A stretch of 16,948 bases of DNA from CAXSEF01 sp964236535. GTDB taxonomy: Bacteria; Pseudomonadota; Alphaproteobacteria; Acetobacterales; Acetobacteraceae. The stretch lies in the NCBI GenBank assembly GCA_964236535.1, contig CAXSEF010000070.1, forward strand, positions 1 through 16,948, read 5' to 3'. Under the pieces are notes generated by a model. That model was given only the letters and a program-made list of their open reading frames with translations. It was not told where the DNA came from and did no database searches. The position numbers and the translations under genes were made by a program. Shown here piece after piece: positions 14,316-16,948 of the stretch. Each line of letters starts with the position of its first letter. The first letter of the stretch is position 1.

Positions 14316-15233
14316 ATGGCCGTCCTGCACCACGACCTCCACCTTAAAGATCAGGCGGCGATGCTGGCGATGCGCGCAGCGCTGGCGGTCTCCGCCAAGC
14401 CCGTGCTTGGCCCCGACAGCCGCCCCGGCTTCGACGCGATGATCTCCAGGAAACCCGCCCCCGACGGCGTCGCCTTCGAGGCGGGCGAGGTCGGCGGCGT
14501 GGCGGGATGGTGGTGCCGGCCACCGGGCGCCGATCCCTCGGCGGCCATCTCCTATCTGCACGGGGGCGCCTTCGTGCTCGGGTTCGCAGTGGCGTACCGG
14601 CATTTTGCCGGCCAGGTCGCGGCCCGTGCGGGCGCCTCGGCCTTCGTTGCAAATTATGCGCTGGCGCCAGAAAATCCTTTCCCGGCGGCATTGTCCGACG
14701 CGCGAGCCGCCTTCGAGGGCCTGGGCGAGGTCGGCGCCCGGCGGATCACGCTCTGCGGCGACTCGGCGGGAGGCGGCCTCGCGCTCGCCCTGCTGCTCGC
14801 GACAACGCGCACACCGCGCCCGCCCTTGGGCGCAGCCGTCATGTCGCCCTGGATCGACCTGTCGCTGTCCGGCGCGTCGATGCAAACCCGGGCAGCCGCC
14901 GATCCGCTGCTCTCCCGCGACGCCCTCGCTGAGGCTGTAAGGCTTTACCTGAACGGGGGCGACCCCCACGATCCACAGGTGTCCGTGCTGGACGGTGACT
15001 TCGATGGCATGGCGCCGGTGCGTATTCACGTCGGCGATGCGGAAGTCCTGCTCGACGACGCCGTGCGCTTCGCCGAGCGCGCCGAGGGCGCTGGCCGGGT
15101 CTGCGACGCCCACGTTTGGGACGGGATGGTCCACGTCTTCCCGTCCAACCTTCTACTGCACGCCGCCAGGGCGACGCTGGACGATGTCGGCGTGTTCCTG
15201 CGCGATCGGCTGCACAAAGGCGCCGTGTCGTGA
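14316..15233 (+). CDS. HSL-type (GDXG) alpha/beta hydrolase, esterase
   Basis: This 305-aa protein is a hormone-sensitive-lipase-type carboxylesterase. HGGAF (82-86) supplies the oxyanion hole; GDSAGG (148-153) holds nucleophile Ser150. The acid is in VGDAEVLLDDA (about Asp247), and His273 in DGMVHVFPS is the catalytic base. YALAPENPFPAAL (114-126) is the family's conserved YRLAPEHPFPA-like block. ATG 14316 follows AGAAGG and gives the usual family length; an upstream in-frame start at 14286 would overlap the preceding gene. The stop overlaps the GTG of the next gene. Likely substrates are short- to medium-chain esters. Confidence 0.92.
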   Translation: MAVLHHDLHLKDQAAMLAMRAALAVSAKPVLGPDSRPGFDAMISRKPAPDGVAFEAGEVGGVAGWWCRPPGADPSAAISYLHGGAFVLGFAVAYRHFAGQVAARAGASAFVANYALAPENPFPAALSDARAAFEGLGEVGARRITLCGDSAGGGLALALLLATTRTPRPPLGAAVMSPWIDLSLSGASMQTRAAADPLLSRDALAEAVRLYLNGGDPHDPQVSVLDGDFDGMAPVRIHVGDAEVLLDDAVRFAERAEGAGRVCDAHVWDGMVHVFPSNLLLHAARATLDDVGVFLRDRLHKGAVS

Positions 15234-15859
15234 AGGTCGCGGTGCTGGGCGCGACCGGCGGGACCGGCCGCGCGATCATCCGCGAGGCGCGGCGACAGGG
15301 TCACGCGATGACGGCGCTGGTGCGGTCGGAGGTGAAAGCCGAAGGTCTCGCAGGCACCAAGTTGGTCGTGGGTGACGCGCGCGATCAGGCCGCGCTGTCG
15401 CACACGATCGAGGGCTGCGACGCGGTGATCAGCGCGCTCGGCACGTCCATGAGTCCGTTGCGCCAAGTCACGCTGCTCTCGGCCGCGGCTGCCGCGTTGA
15501 TCGGCGCGATGCAGCAACAGGGTGTGCGGCGGCTGGTCTGCATCACAGGTATGGGCGCCGGCGACAGCCGCGGTCACGGCGGCGTCGTGTTCGATCGTCT
15601 CATCATGCCGCTGCTGCTGCGCAAGGTGTATGTCGATAAGGATCAACAAGAGGCGCTGGTTCGCCGAAGCGGACTTGATTGGGTACTCGTGCGGCCGACC
15701 GTCCTGAACGACAAGCCGGCACGGGGAAGCGTCCGGGCGCTCACCGACCTGACCGGTTTTCAAGGCGGCACGATCGCCCGTGAGGATGTCGCACATTTCG
15801 TCGTGCAGCAGCTTACGGACGACAGCTGGTTGAACAGCGCTCCCCTAATTACCTGGTGA
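15230..15859 (+). CDS. NAD(P)-binding SDR-like protein
   Basis: This 209-aa protein starts KVAVLGATGGTGRAI, whose GATGGTG (7-13) is the NAD(P)-binding glycine motif of flavin-reductase (BLVRB-like) and NmrA-type atypical SDRs. GCDAVISALGT and RRLVCITGMGAGDS follow the fold, and SGLDWVLVRPTVL is the typical substrate-side strand. GTG 15230 is chosen because it overlaps the esterase stop as GTGA and the nucleotide motif follows at once; starting further upstream would add out-of-family residues. It is last of the three-gene operon. A NAD(P)H-dependent reductase role is likely, substrate unknown. Confidence 0.88.
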   Translation: MKVAVLGATGGTGRAIIREARRQGHAMTALVRSEVKAEGLAGTKLVVGDARDQAALSHTIEGCDAVISALGTSMSPLRQVTLLSAAAAALIGAMQQQGVRRLVCITGMGAGDSRGHGGVVFDRLIMPLLLRKVYVDKDQQEALVRRSGLDWVLVRPTVLNDKPARGSVRALTDLTGFQGGTIAREDVAHFVVQQLTDDSWLNSAPLITW

Positions 15860-16023
15860 GCTTGATCAAGTCACATCCAGTTTAAAGGCGTGACGGCTAC
15901 TCACATCTGTTCGCTCTGCAGCGGCTGGACTACGGAGGCGGCCAGATTAGTCCGGAACATGCTGTCGTTTTCTAACATACTTCTTGTCAGAATTAGACTG
16001 TCAATCTCCGATCGTCTTGATGC
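15860..16023. other. Intergenic before IS element
   Basis: This 164-bp stretch holds a perfect 10-bp palindrome CTTGATCAAG at 15861-15870, two bases after the preceding stop. It has no loop and no T-tract, so it is not a clear terminator. Nothing else is recognised. Confidence 0.4.
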
Positions 16024-16948
16024 TTAGAGGCTGTCTCTGCACGCTATCGCAATGGGGCTGGCTGGCTGCGGCGGGATGTGATTCCAACAGGTTGTCGAGA
16101 CCGAGTTGGACCAGCAGCCGATGTGGACCGCAACCAGCCGTGCGCAGCATAGTCGCCGGGCTTCGCTTTTCCAGTGACCTGACCGATGCCGAGTGGATGG
16201 TCCTCCAGCCTCTCCTGCCGCCTCGATCGCCTGTCGGGCGACGACCGAGCTGGCCAATGCGGGAGATCGTCAACGCTATCTTCTACGTGCTGTGCGGCGG
16301 GGTTCCCTGGCGGATGCTGCCCCCGTGCTTTCCGCCTCGGCAAACCGTCTATGGCTGGTTCGCCGCCTGGCGCGATACAGGCATCTGGCAGACGATCAAC
16401 CACCATCTGGTCGTGCTCGATCGCGAGCGCTGCGGGCGCGAGGCAAGCCCCACGGCCGCCGTCATCGACAGCCAGAGCGTGAAGACGACAAAAGCGGGTG
16501 GCCCACGGGGCTACGATGCGGGCAAGAAGATCAAGGGCCGCAAGCGGCATGCGATGGTGGACACGGACGGTCGCGCCCTGACGCTGCAGGTCCATCCGGC
16601 CGACGTGCAGGACCGTGACGGGGCCGTGCCCCTGCTCAAGGCTTCCAGGCCGCGTTTCCCGTTCGTCCCCCTCGCCTTCGCGGATACGGCCTACGCGGCC
16701 GCGCGCGTCTCGAACGCGACCAGCATTGCCATCCGGATCGTGCGCAAGATCCCGGGGCAGGTCGGTTTCGAGGTCCACCCGAGGCGCTGGGTCGTCGAGC
16801 GATGCTTCGCTTGGCTCAACCGCAACCGACGGCTGGCAAAGGACTTCGAGGCAAGCATCGCCTCCGCGACCGCGTTCCTCTACGCCGCTTCAGCCATGAT
16901 GCTGATCAAGCGGCTAGCTCGTTCCGCGTGAGTTCAGAGTCAGACTCT
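16024..16948. mobile_element. IS5-family insertion sequence (probably IS1031 group)
   Basis: The left end GAGGCTGTCTCTGCA (16027-16041) and the right end, read inward as GAGTCTGACTCTGAA (16947-16933), match at 12 of 15 positions. The element is 921 bp and encodes one transposase. TTA at 16024-16026 precedes the left end, and the base after the right end, at 16948, is T, consistent with a TTA target duplication cut by the window edge. IS1031-group elements are about 850-950 bp and duplicate a TNA target. Assignment to a named IS needs a database. Confidence 0.85.
16140..16931 (+). CDS. IS5-family transposase
   Basis: This 263-aa DDE transposase has the family N terminus SSDLTDAEWMVLQPLLPP. 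The first catalytic Asp is in AVIDSQSVKTT, the second in FADTAYA, and the Glu in RRWVVERCFAWLNRNRRLAK, the typical IS5 Y/W-VVER-signature. It is a single frame without the programmed frameshift found in some relatives, and appears intact. GTG 16140 is a plausible start, since no ATG lies between the left repeat and the conserved block in this frame apart from one after it; the open frame continues upstream into the left end. The stop is 16 bp before the right inverted repeat end. Confidence 0.9.
   Translation: MRSIVAGLRFSSDLTDAEWMVLQPLLPPRSPVGRRPSWPMREIVNAIFYVLCGGVPWRMLPPCFPPRQTVYGWFAAWRDTGIWQTINHHLVVLDRERCGREASPTAAVIDSQSVKTTKAGGPRGYDAGKKIKGRKRHAMVDTDGRALTLQVHPADVQDRDGAVPLLKASRPRFPFVPLAFADTAYAAARVSNATSIAIRIVRKIPGQVGFEVHPRRWVVERCFAWLNRNRRLAKDFEASIASATAFLYAASAMMLIKRLARSA

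Noticed and set aside
14088..15134. Minus-strand 348-codon open frame
   Set aside because: Antisense to the NmrA-like and esterase genes, which have clear catalytic motifs.
15861..15870. CTTGATCAAG as a terminator
   Set aside because: The palindrome has no loop and no following T-tract; too short to call.
1..16948. CRISPR array, tRNA, rRNA or riboswitch
   Set aside because: No regularly spaced repeats and no recognisable tRNA, rRNA or riboswitch core seen on reading either strand.

Overview
This is a GC-rich proteobacterial accessory region, most likely from an alphaproteobacterium of the Sphingomonadales or Acetobacteraceae type. That guess rests on codon use, a YagTSR/PaoABC-like aldehyde oxidoreductase set, a hybrid-kinase receiver remnant and an IS1031-like element. 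No rRNA or tRNA gene was seen, so the taxonomy is only inferred. The window comes from a scaffold: two runs of exactly 100 Ns (1869-1968 and 9930-10029) are each flanked by an identical 55-bp sequence. This looks like two unmerged contig overlaps. Collapsing each to one copy restores an intact 377-aa gene at the second gap.

Left end (1-2704), mobile-element debris. An intact serine resolvase with palindromic candidate res subsites is followed by the 5' part of a Tn3-family transposase that is frameshifted and truncated. At about 1403 the transposase is fused to the last ~40 codons of a polymorphic toxin (EndoU-like tail). A complete, lower-GC, MafI-like immunity gene follows, its start overlapping the toxin stop. 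After the first gap comes a decayed 3' fragment of a TPR-type gene with a nonsense codon and a frameshift.

Centre (2930-11947), the main system. Seven minus-strand genes appear to form one operon, transcribed from about 10953 down to 2930: SDR oxidoreductase, alpha/beta hydrolase (fluoroacetate-dehalogenase/epoxide-hydrolase type), 2Fe-2S subunit, FAD (plus probable 4Fe-4S) subunit and molybdopterin subunit of an aldehyde oxidoreductase, a second epoxide-hydrolase-like protein, and a catalase-family haem protein. Most junctions overlap or are a few bases long. A divergent TetR-family gene lies upstream, with a perfect 14-bp palindrome in the shared intergenic region. I infer a repressor-controlled module for degrading or detoxifying a reactive substrate: alcohol/ketone chemistry, hydrolysis of an epoxide, halide or ester, then aldehyde to acid, with removal of the H2O2 such oxidases can release.

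Right part (11948-15859). A ~485-bp gap holds a receiver-domain remnant of a hybrid histidine kinase. Then a LysR-family regulator is divergent from a three-gene plus-strand operon: NmrA-like NAD(P)-binding protein, HSL-type esterase, and a second small NAD(P)-binding protein whose GTG start overlaps the esterase stop.

Right edge (16027-16947). A complete IS5-family element, probably of the IS1031 group, has imperfect terminal inverted repeats and a TTA target duplication whose second copy runs off the window.
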